A stretch of DNA of 64,000 nt from positions 7,722,167 to 7,786,166 of the forward strand of contig NZ_AP018227.1 in the NCBI RefSeq assembly GCF_002368095.1, read 5' to 3'. The translations under genes were made by a program, and so were the position numbers. This document shows, in pieces, positions 37,183 to 46,226 of this stretch (position 1 is its first letter; each line of letters begins with the position of its first letter). This DNA comes from Calothrix parasitica NIES-267 (GTDB lineage: Bacteria > Cyanobacteriota > Cyanobacteriia > Cyanobacteriales > Nostocaceae). Below the pieces are notes generated by a model. It saw nothing but the letters and a program-made list of their open reading frames with translations. It ran no database searches and was not told the DNA's origin.

Positions 37183-38574
37183 ATGAATCTAGACTCAGCC
37201 GATGCCGTATCAATTGCAACCGCAGTTAAACAACAACAAATCACAGCAGTGGAAGTTGTCAAAGCTGCTTTAGATAGAATTGCTGCTAAAGACAGTCAAC
37301 TCAACTGTTTTACAACGGTAACTACAGAAACTGCTTTGAAAGATGCAGCCAAAATTGACGCAGAAATAGCCAAAGGTAATAATCCTGGTTTGTTAGCTGG
37401 TGTACCTTTCGCGGTCAAAAATCTTTACGACATCGCGGGTTTAACTACTCTTGCTGGTTCAAAAATTAATGCTGAAAATCCCCCAGCGACTCAAGATGCA
37501 ACCGCTGTCACTAAGCTGAAAAATGCCGGTGCAATTCTTGTCGGTGCATTGAATATGGATGAGTATGCTTATGGTTTTGTTACCGAAAATTCCCATTACG
37601 GTGTTACACATAATCCCCATGACTTAAACCGTGTGGCTGGTGGTTCATCTGGAGGTTCTGCTGCTTCAGTTGCTGCTGGTCTAGTTCCCTTGACTTTGGG
37701 TTCGGATACTAATGGTTCGATTCGGGTACCTGCTGCTTTATGCGGTATTTTTGGTTTGAAACCGACTTATGGAAGATTGTCCAGGGCTGGTGTGGTTTTG
37801 TTTTCCAGCAGTTTTGACCATGTTGGGCCATTTGCACGTTCGGTAAAAGATATTGCAGCTGCTTTCGATGTGCTTCAGGGTGAAGATGAACGAGATAATG
37901 TTTGTACGAAACGTCCCCCAGTCGCAACGTTAAATGTTACATCAGCAGAGCAGAATATTGATGGTTTAAAAATCGCGATCGCCGATAATTATTTCGCTCA
38001 GAAAGCTGCACCAGAAGCGTTAGCAGCAGTAGATAAAATTGCTAAGGTATTGAATGTTACTGAGTATGTTTGCATACCAGAAGCCCATCGCGCTCGTGCT
38101 GCTGCATACATAATTACAGCATCGGAAGGAGCAAATTTGCATTTAGATAAATTAAAGTCCCGTCCTCAAGATTTTGATTTCGCGACAAGGGATAGATTTA
38201 TTGCAGGAGCATTTATCCCTAGTAGTTGGTATATTCAAGCTCAGAGATTTAGAAATTGGTACAAAGAACAAGTTCGAGAAATATTTAAAAAAGTAGATGT
38301 AATTATTGCTCCCACTACACCGATTTCCGCACCAGAAATTGGACAACAGACAATGATTTTAGATGGAGAAGAAATATTAGTCCGTCCGCATTTAGGATTA
38401 TTTACCCAACCGCTTTCATTTATTGGTTTACCAGTTTTATCGGTTCCAATTCAACGTAAAAATGCTTTGCCTTTAGGAGTACAATTAATTGCCGCTCCTT
38501 ATAATGAAATAGCAATTTTAAGAGTTGCTGCGGTATTGGAGAAAATGGGTGTTACTTCAGCAGAAATTGTTTGA
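37183..38574 (+). CDS. AtzE family amidohydrolase (amidase signature)
   Basis: This 463-residue enzyme of the amidase signature superfamily has the Ser-cisSer-Lys triad: Lys in VPFAVKNLYD, the two Ser in RVAGGSSGGSAASVAAG, and GSDTNGSIRVPAALCGIFGL after them. It then has KPTYGRLSRAGVV and the C-terminal IAPTTPISAPEIGQ. The AtzE branch hydrolyses 1-carboxybiuret in cyanuric-acid catabolism. Widespread bacterial homologues with an AtzG partner act on unknown amides. The GatA similarity is shared by the family, but the Glu-tRNA amidotransferase partner is not present here. It starts 9 bp after the DUF4328 stop. No atzD/atzH genes are visible, so cyanuric-acid use is not claimed. Confidence 0.9.
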   Translation: MNLDSADAVSIATAVKQQQITAVEVVKAALDRIAAKDSQLNCFTTVTTETALKDAAKIDAEIAKGNNPGLLAGVPFAVKNLYDIAGLTTLAGSKINAENPPATQDATAVTKLKNAGAILVGALNMDEYAYGFVTENSHYGVTHNPHDLNRVAGGSSGGSAASVAAGLVPLTLGSDTNGSIRVPAALCGIFGLKPTYGRLSRAGVVLFSSSFDHVGPFARSVKDIAAAFDVLQGEDERDNVCTKRPPVATLNVTSAEQNIDGLKIAIADNYFAQKAAPEALAAVDKIAKVLNVTEYVCIPEAHRARAAAYIITASEGANLHLDKLKSRPQDFDFATRDRFIAGAFIPSSWYIQAQRFRNWYKEQVREIFKKVDVIIAPTTPISAPEIGQQTMILDGEEILVRPHLGLFTQPLSFIGLPVLSVPIQRKNALPLGVQLIAAPYNEIAILRVAAVLEKMGVTSAEIV

Positions 38575-38589
38575 AATTAAAAAACAAAA

Positions 38590-39012
38590 TTATGATAGAT
38601 GCTGCACTGGGGAATTCACTAACTGTTCTAATTTATTAGCTACTTCTGTACGGTGACATCTATTCCAATCTTTTTCAGCACACATCAATAACACTGTTCC
38701 ACTAGAAACTAATTCTGCAACCTCATCTAATGATTTTTTAGCCTCTTCTTTATCTGGAGGAAGCCATTTTGCGTTGCCTGATGTATTCCCTAAAGCTGAT
38801 TTAGAGATATATTTAATTCCTTTCGAGATGCAAAGCTTTTCTACAGAATCTCCGTACCATTTACGACTCCAAGCACGAGGACGAATTCTTACATCAATTA
38901 AAAATGATACTTTGTATTGTTCAAAATAATCTATGAGTTGTTGATAATCTTTACGATTACCATACCCAAAGGTCAAAATGTAGTTTTTACTATCTTTTCT
39001 TGTATTAATCAT
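38590..39012 (-). CDS. DUF488 family protein
   Basis: This 140-residue protein of the DUF488 family has N-terminal ILTFGYGNRKDYQQLIDYFE, then VSFLIDVRIRPRAWSRKW with the conserved Arg pair, and the family hallmark LLMCAEKDWNRCHRTEVANK (Cys plus HR). DUF488 proteins have a predicted active Cys-His-Arg site but no proven reaction. Some lie in defence or DNA-modification islands. It is convergent with atzE. The gene upstream on the same strand (39157) is often found beside DUF488 in my recollection of such loci; I hold this as inference. Confidence 0.88.
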   Translation of the reverse strand: MINTRKDSKNYILTFGYGNRKDYQQLIDYFEQYKVSFLIDVRIRPRAWSRKWYGDSVEKLCISKGIKYISKSALGNTSGNAKWLPPDKEEAKKSLDEVAELVSSGTVLLMCAEKDWNRCHRTEVANKLEQLVNSPVQHLS

Positions 39013-39156
39013 TTTATATCGCTATTAATTAAAGAGACTTAACTGTTCAAACTTGAGTTTCGGGGGATAAAATAAACCAATAATCATAAAAGTATTTTTA
39101 TGATTTTTTAAGTTACCTACTATAAAGTATAAATCCTTGTTCATCAAAAAATCAGC

Positions 39157-39810
39157 TTATAATTTTTGCCTTACTTTCTCTAAAGCGTCTTTTTCTTTAT
39201 CTTCAAGAGAAACTTGTTCTGAATTACTTCTACAGTTTCTATATAATTGCATTTTTTCCCAATCATTTATCGAATATTTATGGAATTTACCATCTTTGGC
39301 CACACAATCATAGCAAAATTGGAATGGTATTTTTTCTAATTCTACTGAAGGTTCAAATAAATCAAGTTGATCTTGAATAGCTTGCTGTCTAATACTCCAC
39401 TCACGGCTAGTTTTCCTATAAAAGTATTTTCTAATACTTTGAGGTTTAATTATTCCTAGAGATTTACCATTATTTATAATTTCACTCACCGAGCTAAACT
39501 CTAACGGTAAAATAAGTGACTTTCGTTCTTTCCAGTTATCCTTAGTATTAATATTTCTGACAATCTCTATAGATGAATCATTTATCCGAAAACTTTCTTT
39601 TCTATAATCTTTTGTATTCTTCTCTATTTCAGCACTTATAATAGACCATCTTGGATAGCGCTTATCTAAATCCAATAAGCGAAAACGAATAGGATAAATC
39701 CGAATCCACTGTATTGGCTTTTCATCATCATTTAGCAAAACTCCCGCTGTACAAACTGTCTCTTTATATTTTCTACTTATAGAAGGATAGGTCTTCGTTA
39801 CTATTAAAAT
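39157..39810 (-). CDS. unknown protein paired with DUF488, start unclear
   Basis: An ATG or TTG start is not usable at the natural N-terminus. The frame is clearly coding from about 39810 (ILIVTKTYPSISRKYKETVC), then WIRIYPIRFRLLDLDKRYP. It continues with a Cys-x2-Cys and His segment, FCYDCVAKDGKFHKYSINDW, to 39157. Upstream in frame lies ATG at 39825 followed directly by TAG. So either an ATT at 39810 or the TTG at 39738 (giving 193 residues) is used, or codon 2 has suffered a nonsense change. The CxxC with later His/Cys may bind zinc. I do not recognise a named family. Its partner DUF488 lies 144 bp downstream. Confidence 0.7.
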   Translation of the reverse strand: MLIVTKTYPSISRKYKETVCTAGVLLNDDEKPIQWIRIYPIRFRLLDLDKRYPRWSIISAEIEKNTKDYRKESFRINDSSIEIVRNINTKDNWKERKSLILPLEFSSVSEIINNGKSLGIIKPQSIRKYFYRKTSREWSIRQQAIQDQLDLFEPSVELEKIPFQFCYDCVAKDGKFHKYSINDWEKMQLYRNCRSNSEQVSLEDKEKDALEKVRQKL

Positions 39811-39971
39811 TTTTCTTCTCTACATCTGAGATATCTTGAATAATATCGTTACACTAGTAATTATACTCACATAAGTAATATTCAATTTTGATAAGTGATA
39901 AAAAACAAAAAAGCTATCAACTGGAATTCCAGCCAATAGCCATAAATACTAGAAATAAAATACAGATTTAC

Positions 39972-40421
39972 TTACAAGCCATGCTGTTGATGTACCCAAA
40001 TCCAGAATTGAAATCCACCGGAAACCATAATATCAGTCCAATCATCGAATAAGTCTTGATGCACACCGGGCTTGAGATGCAAGTGTTGTTCGAGTACTAC
40101 TATAGCCAAAGTTTCTTCAGCGGTAATTCTGATATCGAGAAAGGCTTTAGGAAAGCGTTTTTCTTTGTTCCAGTCGTTACATAAAGACATTACACGTTCC
40201 CATTCATCTTTGGGAATACGCTTATTAGAAATAAGTCTAATGGAATAAACATCTTCTTGAGGACCTTCAGCACAAAAGACTAAAATGACCTCACACCCTA
40301 ATTCATCTTGATAGGGAAACTGCACCACAAAATCACCGTCATCATCATTAGTAAATCGCAATCCTCTGTTAGCTAGATAACTTTCTATTACGCTACGGTC
40401 GAAACTTTTAACTGTAGCCAT
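39972..40421 (-). CDS. YbjN domain protein
   Basis: This 149-residue soluble protein has the YbjN/T3SC-like fold. It begins with FDRSVIESYLANRGLRFTND, followed by strands DGDFVVQFPYQDELGCEVIL and SIRLISNKRIPKDEWERVMS. The centre has CNDWNKEKRFPKAFLDIRI, the classic YbjN segment. The C-terminal is WTDIMVSGGFQFWIWVHQQH. Family members are chaperone-like in fold, and their role in cyanobacteria is unknown. It is monocistronic and 234 bp upstream of the unknown gene at 39157. Length is typical. Confidence 0.86.
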   Translation of the reverse strand: MATVKSFDRSVIESYLANRGLRFTNDDDGDFVVQFPYQDELGCEVILVFCAEGPQEDVYSIRLISNKRIPKDEWERVMSLCNDWNKEKRFPKAFLDIRITAEETLAIVVLEQHLHLKPGVHQDLFDDWTDIMVSGGFQFWIWVHQQHGL

Positions 40422-41104
40422 ATTAGATTTAGATAAGTGTGGTTCTACTTCATTATATAATTTTAATTATTTTTATTTAGTATATAAAATACGTGTATGC
40501 ACTTAACTTTTGAACCTATAACAAAAATACTGTATTTACGAATTATTTTTAAATTTCAAAGATACAAATCATGAGTATACATAGTAATATTTATACTCAT
40601 ATTGGTAGTTGATACTTTTATTTTACGGCTAATGTATTTTATAAATTGGAAACAATCAATACTGCATGAATAATAATAGAATATCTTTTAGATAATATTG
40701 ATATTGCTGAATCGATAAACATAAAACTATGATTTTACATTGTGGGAGACGTAACAGTGTTACGTCTCTAAACGGGTTTTATGTTGCTTATAAAATAATT
40801 CATTAATCCCAGAAAATAACAGGAATGACCGCAATTTTCATAATATACTGTTGGTGCGTGACACCAGAAAGCTTATTACTACGTTAAAAATTAGTCAAAA
40901 TGTCACAGCAACGGCAATAAAGGGGGAAGAAAATCTACACCCCTTTTTGCCTCCCCTACGAGAAAAATGTGCCAGTTGCGGCCATTCCTGAATAAATTAT
41001 TTTACCTATTCCCTGTGTTGAAAATTTGCGACCTTTAGGGAGACAGACCATTTGCTCATGGGGGAAACCCCCAAGACCGCAATTTTCGCTATTCTCTATT
41101 TCAT
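40422..41104. other. 683-bp gap made of repeats
   Basis: No gene is seen. The gap contains the GAGACGTAACAGTGTTACGTCTC hairpin (about 40748), the second copy of the GGTGCGTGACAC element (40848) and a GCTCATGGGGGAAACCCCCAAG hairpin near 41053. The last matches, in inverse, a piece near 47795. All three belong to families found elsewhere in the window. Confidence 0.55.
40848..40912 (+). repeat. GGTGCGTGACAC-type palindromic element, copy 2
   Basis: CTGTTGGTGCGTGACAC at the left and TGTCACAGCAAC at the right bound a segment with the same centre (TTATTACTACGTT) as the copy at 26435-26504, but in the opposite orientation. It is non-coding. Confidence 0.65.
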
Positions 41105-42577
41105 CTATGGTAAATTCAAATATTCATTCAACTCGTTACAAAGCCAATCTACTTCTACTTCGGTCAAATCACTGCTATCAGCTAATTTATACTGAGTGAA
41201 CCCAAGCTTAGCTGCAATTCCCCATTTAGATTGTTTATTATTGTTATCAGCTATAAGTATTTTTTCAAATCTATCTACTATTTTTAAGGGTATATAGTCA
41301 GGCAGGGGAAATTTAAAGCACAAACACTCATAAGATAAATAAAGTCGTTTGAGATTAAGGTTTAATCGTTCTCGCTTTAGTACACTTTTTAATAAATGGA
41401 TTAAATCTTGAAGAGTATTTACTATTAAAGCAATTGTTGCAGCACAAACCCCAAACCATAATAGTAGATATATGATTCCAAATATAAAAGGGAAGAAAAG
41501 TATATAGCTTGTGAACAAATCAAATACAATAGTCGGTATAAGAACTATTAGAAATAAAATCGAAGGTAATATAATTGCAGAAGTAAACAGCTTCATAAAA
41601 AAAATAATCAGCTTATCTTTTAATTTCTTTAAACCGGGTGCAGGAATCACAATTTCAAGTTTATTATGACTTTTATTGAGAGAAATTTTGCTCCCAAAAG
41701 GCTTTTTGCTTTTTTTGATAGGACTTAACTGACTGCTAACATTTGTTTTAATCAAATAGTTGAAATTAGATACAGGTTGCTTCAATGCTTTCAATGCAGC
41801 TTTAGCTGAAGAAAAACGTAATTCTTCAACAGGTTCAACCATCCTTTTTAACCAACTAGCAAAGTCTGGAGGACAATTTACTAACTGTTCAAATTGAATC
41901 CGTCCGTTTTTTTGAGGTAAATCGGCGGGATGAGTCCCCGCGACCAGATAAACTAAGGTTGCTCCTAAACTGTATAAGTCTGATGTTGGAATAATTTTTC
42001 CACCAAAATGTTCGGGAGACATATATCCATAAGTCCCTACTACCGTCGTCGTTTTAGTATAAGAAGCAGCTAAACTTTTTACAGAGCCAAAGTTTACTAA
42101 GTATATATCACCAATCTTATTTCCAGAACAATTTGTTAACAGAATATTGCTTAGTTTGATATCACGATGAATAACTTGGGGTTTTTGTGAATGTATATAA
42201 ATTAAAATTTCTAAAACTGACTCTGCTAACTGTTTGACTTCCTCAATACTAAAAGTCCTTCCTGATTGTAAATATTCTTCTAAGGAAGCAGCTTGTATAT
42301 AATCTTGTACTAAAGCAAAACCTTTGAGATGAGTTTGATTGACTTCAAAATAGTTTAAATACTTAGGAATCCCAGGATGAGAAATATTTTGTAATACTTG
42401 CGCTTCTCTTTCAAATAGCTTTAAATTTTGCCATTCAAAATCTTCATCCCAAACCATAAATTTGACTACAACTAACTGCTGAGTCTGAATATCGCTACAA
42501 AGTAAAGTTCTAAAACCAGGTTTTTTCCCTAGAAGATAAATAACTTGATAGCGAGAGCCAAATATTTTTTTATTCAT
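41105..42577 (-). CDS. Ser/Thr kinase-like membrane protein, HRD kept but DFG changed to NFG
   Basis: The kinase fold fills residues 9-265 of this 490-residue protein, with the ATP lysine in LVVVKFMV, Glu in LFEREAQVL, the catalytic loop VIHRDIKLSNIL (Asp139), and VGTYGYMSPEHF. The metal-binding DFG reads VNFGSV, with Asn162 in place of Asp. The Gly-rich loop is also degenerate (LGKKPGFRTLL). A basic linker follows, then two to three membrane helices (about 330-390) and a C-terminal domain shared with the next gene (KLGFTQYKLADSSDLTEVEV). It lies 49 bp downstream of the sister gene at 42627, forming a pair. Reduced or no kinase activity alone is expected. Confidence 0.87.
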   Translation of the reverse strand: MNKKIFGSRYQVIYLLGKKPGFRTLLCSDIQTQQLVVVKFMVWDEDFEWQNLKLFEREAQVLQNISHPGIPKYLNYFEVNQTHLKGFALVQDYIQAASLEEYLQSGRTFSIEEVKQLAESVLEILIYIHSQKPQVIHRDIKLSNILLTNCSGNKIGDIYLVNFGSVKSLAASYTKTTTVVGTYGYMSPEHFGGKIIPTSDLYSLGATLVYLVAGTHPADLPQKNGRIQFEQLVNCPPDFASWLKRMVEPVEELRFSSAKAALKALKQPVSNFNYLIKTNVSSQLSPIKKSKKPFGSKISLNKSHNKLEIVIPAPGLKKLKDKLIIFFMKLFTSAIILPSILFLIVLIPTIVFDLFTSYILFFPFIFGIIYLLLWFGVCAATIALIVNTLQDLIHLLKSVLKRERLNLNLKRLYLSYECLCFKFPLPDYIPLKIVDRFEKILIADNNNKQSKWGIAAKLGFTQYKLADSSDLTEVEVDWLCNELNEYLNLP

Positions 42578-42626
42578 TTCTTTCTAAGACTAAATATTAG
42601 CTATTAAATTTATTGATTAGATTCAG

Positions 42627-44021
42627 TTAATAATTCGTTTTAGCTCCTAGCCAATTACTGAGTTCGCGGCTTAGCCAAGCTGCTTGATTTGAATTTAAAA
42701 AGCCTTTTCCAAAGCCATATTTATGTATTCCTAGCCAAATAACGACTTCTGCTATTTTTCCTTGATTGCTATCTAGCTTGATAATTGCATGACGCGGTAT
42801 TGAAGGACGATAACGATACTCTAAGCCTAATAACTTGTAAGTAAAATAAACCCGCTTATCATCAATTTTTAGTTTGTTTTTACCAAAAGAAATAAATAAT
42901 ATATTTATAATTATTTTGAGCCAAATATTTACATATAAATACAGAGATGCAACTAAAATACTCAGACCAGCTAAAGAATAAGGATGAATAAAGCCGTAAC
43001 TTAAAACAATTGACTGAAAAATATTTTCTAAGCTCGCAACAAGGGGTGTTGAAAATATCCCATAAAATATACCAACATAGGACGTAACCAAAAAGTGAGC
43101 CATTGAGCTATCTACATTTTTTTGACAAGGAGTCAAAATTTCAATAGCATTTGCTGATTTTGTAATCAACACTTTTTTACTGAAGCTTTGAGAATAATTT
43201 GATAACGTTGTAGATGATAAATTTTCGAGACTTTTTAAAGCCTTTGCAGCCGATTTAAAACGCTTATTTTGGGATGGTTCAAGTAGTTTATTCAGCCACT
43301 CGCTAAACTCTCCCGAACAATTTTTAATTTGCTCCAATTCTATTATTTCTTCTTCTTGGCTTAGGTATAAAGGTGACTTTCCGGTTAAAAGGTAAATTAG
43401 AGTTGCACCCAAACCATACAAATCAGAAGCAGCAGCAGCACGTCCTGCAAACTGCTCCGGAGCCATATAACCGTAAGTTCCAACAATAGTAGAAGATTCC
43501 TCTTCAGTACTAGCTAAAGTTTGTACAGTCCCAAAATCAATTAAAAAAACATCACCGATATTATTCCCAGAGCGATTAGTTAAAAGAATATTACTAGGTT
43601 TAATGTTGCGATGAATTACTGATGGATTTCGCTCCTGTAAATAAACTAAAATTTTCAGAACAGATTTCGCTAGCTGTTTAACTTCTTCTTCATTAAAAAT
43701 TCCTCTATTCTCTACTTGCTGCTCCAAAGAATCAGCTTCAATATAAGTTTGCACTAAAGCCAAACCTTTTTTATCGGGTAGCGCAACTTCAAAAAAGTCT
43801 ATATAACTTGGAATCGCGGAAAACGAAAGGTTACGCAGAGTATTCACTTCTCTTTCAAACAGTTTTAATTCTTCCCAACTCACTTCACTGTTAAAAGTTA
43901 GCAGCTTAACTACTACCAATTCATCTGTTTTCAAATCTCTTGCTAACAGAGTTTTTATTCCCGTCTTTTTCGCAAGTTGCCGTACAATTTCGTAGCGCTC
44001 TTTTAAAATGTGAAGAGACAT
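42627..44021 (-). CDS. Ser/Thr kinase-like membrane protein, DFG kept but HRD changed to HRN
   Basis: This 464-residue sister of the 41105 protein has the same domain order: kinase domain (9-265), linker, two or more membrane helices (about 310-370) and the conserved C-terminal domain (IHKYGFGKGFLNSNQAAWLS). The metal site VFLIDFGTV is intact, the ATP lysine is in LVVVKLLTF, and the helix-C Glu is in LFEREVNTL. The catalytic loop, however, reads VIHRNIKPSNIL, with Asn139 in place of the catalytic Asp. The first gene of the pair starts at 44021. Each of the two proteins therefore lacks the residue that the other keeps. Catalytic partnership is an inference. Confidence 0.87.
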   Translation of the reverse strand: MSLHILKERYEIVRQLAKKTGIKTLLARDLKTDELVVVKLLTFNSEVSWEELKLFEREVNTLRNLSFSAIPSYIDFFEVALPDKKGLALVQTYIEADSLEQQVENRGIFNEEEVKQLAKSVLKILVYLQERNPSVIHRNIKPSNILLTNRSGNNIGDVFLIDFGTVQTLASTEEESSTIVGTYGYMAPEQFAGRAAAASDLYGLGATLIYLLTGKSPLYLSQEEEIIELEQIKNCSGEFSEWLNKLLEPSQNKRFKSAAKALKSLENLSSTTLSNYSQSFSKKVLITKSANAIEILTPCQKNVDSSMAHFLVTSYVGIFYGIFSTPLVASLENIFQSIVLSYGFIHPYSLAGLSILVASLYLYVNIWLKIIINILFISFGKNKLKIDDKRVYFTYKLLGLEYRYRPSIPRHAIIKLDSNQGKIAEVVIWLGIHKYGFGKGFLNSNQAAWLSRELSNWLGAKTNY

Positions 44022-44565
44022 TACCTAAATCTATACTCCAAACGCAAGAAATATTCTCCTAACTTTCATTATCAACTATTTTTCTCTGGCAGAATTTTAC
44101 TTCATCATTTCTTCATACCAATTTCACATTTATACCTAAGAAATTTTACTGAAGCTTATACGAACTACATAAAAATCATATGGTCATGAATGTATTTTTT
44201 ATAATGTTGATTTTTAGGAGAAGGGAAGGGGAGTAATAAGTAGCAAGTAGCAAGTAGCAAGTAGCAAGTAGCAAGTAGCAAGTAGCAAGTAGCAAGTAGA
44301 CTTTGAATCACAAACAATAGGATAGGAGTAAACTCACAACTTGCTAAGTAAGTCGGCACAAATAAACGGAGCTATGTAACAAGATGTAAATTACCTTGAA
44401 CCCTTGTCGCTACTTACTACTTACTACTTCTTACTTCCTGGTCTTAACTACGATTTTCAACGCCGACCTACTTACTCTCATTCTGTATCACCTGTTGCAC
44501 TTTCTTATTCGTTGTTGTATATTTCAATTGTTCGATATTTTGGAAATAGATTTGGGAGATTAGAG
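44022..44565. other. gap with heptamer array
   Basis: No gene is recognised. The stretch is dominated by the AAGTAGC array at 44238-44299 and by the repeated words CTACTTACTACTT after 44408. An open frame runs from 44404 into the reductase gene, but it translates these repeats and is not protein-like. Confidence 0.5.
44238..44299. repeat. heptamer array AAGTAGC
   Basis: About nine exact copies of AAGTAGC stand in tandem. This is one of at least nine different heptamer arrays in the window, all with the same 7-bp period. Confidence 0.9.
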
Positions 44566-45672
44566 ATGACATCCGCGAATTCTGTAGCAAACCCTAAAAT
44601 TTCTTCACTATTTCAGCCTTTGCAAGTAGGTGCAGTGCAATTACGAAATCGTTTGGTGATGGCTCCTTTAACTCGCGGACGTGCCGGGAAAGAGCGAATT
44701 CCGAATGAGTTAATGCAGGAGTATTACACTCAAAGAGCTAGTGCTGGATTAATTATTTCTGAAGCAACTCAAATTTCCGAAGAAGGTGCGGGATGGAGTC
44801 AAAGTCCGGGAATCCATACGGAAGAACAGGTTAAAGGTTGGCAAAAAATTACGCAAGCAGTTCACAAACAAGGTGGATTGATTTACCTGCAACTATGGCA
44901 TACTGGCAGAGCTTCACATCCATATTTTCAACCTAACGGTCAAATACCCGTATCTGCATCAGCGATTAAAGCAGAAGGAGATGCATATACAGAAGAAGGT
45001 AAGAAACCTTATGTTACTCCTCGCGCTTTGGAATTGTCAGAAATTCCTAGAGTAATTCAAGATTATGTAAATGCGACAAAAAGAGCGCAAGCAGCGGGTT
45101 TTGATGGAGTGGAAATTCATGCAGCAAACGGTTATTTAATTGACCAATTTATCAGAGATGGTTCTAATAAACGAACAGATGCTTATGGTGGAAGCATTGA
45201 AAATCGACTGCGTTTTCTGATGGAAATTACTGAAGCAGTAGTAAAAACCTGGAGTTCTGACCGTGTAGGTGTAAGACTTTCACCAATGAATCCCTTTAAC
45301 GACATGCACGATAGCAACCCGATAGCAACCTTTACTCAAGCTTCCGAAGCATTAAATCAGTTTAACCTAGCTTATTTACATATTCTTGAAGCGCTTCCGG
45401 GACATATGCTAGCAGCAGAAGGAGAAAGAGTTGGACCTCACATGCGTAAAGCATTTAACGGTATATTTATTGTCAATGGTGGTTATGATGCCGTTAAAGG
45501 AGCAGCAGCTATCGACAATAATCAAGCTGATTTAGTAGCATACGGAGTTCCTTTCATAGCCAATCCCGATTTACCCCAACGCTATCGTACAGATGCTTCT
45601 TTGAACGAAGCAGATCCATCAACTTTCTATACCCATGAGCCAAAAGGCTATACGGATTATCCTGCACTTTAA
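44566..45672 (+). CDS. old-yellow-enzyme family alkene reductase
   Basis: This 368-residue FMN oxidoreductase has a TIM barrel. Hallmarks are LFQPLQVGAVQLRNRLVMAP and LTRGRA at the N-terminus, YLQLWHTGRASHP (FMN and substrate loop), GFDGVEIHAANGYLIDQF with the His-x2-Asn pair, and RTDAYGGSIENRLRF. Later come GVRLSPMNPFNDM and the FMN phosphate-binding VAYGVPFIANPDLPQR. The enzyme reduces activated C=C bonds with NAD(P)H, often nitroalkenes or enones. The frame extends to 44404, but the ATG at 44566 with GGGAG nearby is the right start, since the upstream part is repeat-derived. It stands alone. Confidence 0.94.
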   Translation: MTSANSVANPKISSLFQPLQVGAVQLRNRLVMAPLTRGRAGKERIPNELMQEYYTQRASAGLIISEATQISEEGAGWSQSPGIHTEEQVKGWQKITQAVHKQGGLIYLQLWHTGRASHPYFQPNGQIPVSASAIKAEGDAYTEEGKKPYVTPRALELSEIPRVIQDYVNATKRAQAAGFDGVEIHAANGYLIDQFIRDGSNKRTDAYGGSIENRLRFLMEITEAVVKTWSSDRVGVRLSPMNPFNDMHDSNPIATFTQASEALNQFNLAYLHILEALPGHMLAAEGERVGPHMRKAFNGIFIVNGGYDAVKGAAAIDNNQADLVAYGVPFIANPDLPQRYRTDASLNEADPSTFYTHEPKGYTDYPAL

Positions 45673-45815
45673 GCGAAAGAATTTTAGATTTTAGATTTTG
45701 CGAACGAAGTACAGCAACCTAAAGTCCAAAATCGTAAATCCAAAATCCAAAATTGTTTGACCTTTGACCTATAAAGTAAAAGTAGTCCACTTTACTTTTA
45801 GATAAAAAATAATCG

Positions 45816-46226
45816 ATGATATTTTCAGGAACAAGACCAGATAATTTAGGTGCTAAAGACGGTAAATTAGCAGCTTGTCCTAATTCTCCAAACTGTGTTT
45901 CTTCTCAAAGTCCAAGTGCGGATGAAACTCACTTTATTCAACCGCTTAAGTATACTTCTGCAACAGAAAAAGCTTTAGCTGACCTTAAACAAGTCGTTGA
46001 ATCGGAGGACAGAACCAAGATAATTAACGAATCTCCAGATTATTTATACGCTGAATTTAAAAGCGCTTTGATGGGTTATGTTGATGACGTGGAATTTTAT
46101 TTAGACAGCAGTAGCAATACTATCCACGTTCGTTCAGCTTCGCGTTTAGGACAAAGCGATTTAGGAGTAAACCGCAAGCGAGTCGAAACAATTAGAAGTA
46201 AATTTAATCAGATGCAGGGTAATTGA
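45816..46226 (+). CDS. DUF1499 family protein
   Basis: This 136-residue protein has the DUF1499 features: LAACPNSPNCVSSQSP at the N-terminus, with two Cys, then HFIQPLKYTSATEKALADLK, TKIINESPDYLYAEFKSALM and the C-terminal VDDVEFYLDSSSNTIHVRSA, SRLGQSDLGVNRKRVE. The fold is known from genome surveys, with no established function. The gene follows the reductase gene by 143 bp on the same strand, with a short repeat region between. Length is typical. Confidence 0.9.
   Translation: MIFSGTRPDNLGAKDGKLAACPNSPNCVSSQSPSADETHFIQPLKYTSATEKALADLKQVVESEDRTKIINESPDYLYAEFKSALMGYVDDVEFYLDSSSNTIHVRSASRLGQSDLGVNRKRVETIRSKFNQMQGN

Noticed and set aside
44238-44299. Possible CRISPR or iteron array
   Set aside because: Units are 7 bp with no spacers and no cas or rep gene nearby; it is a simple tandem repeat.
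44165-44359. Minus-strand frame with LLATCYLLLATCYL repeats
   Set aside because: It is a translation of the AAGTAGC heptamer array only.
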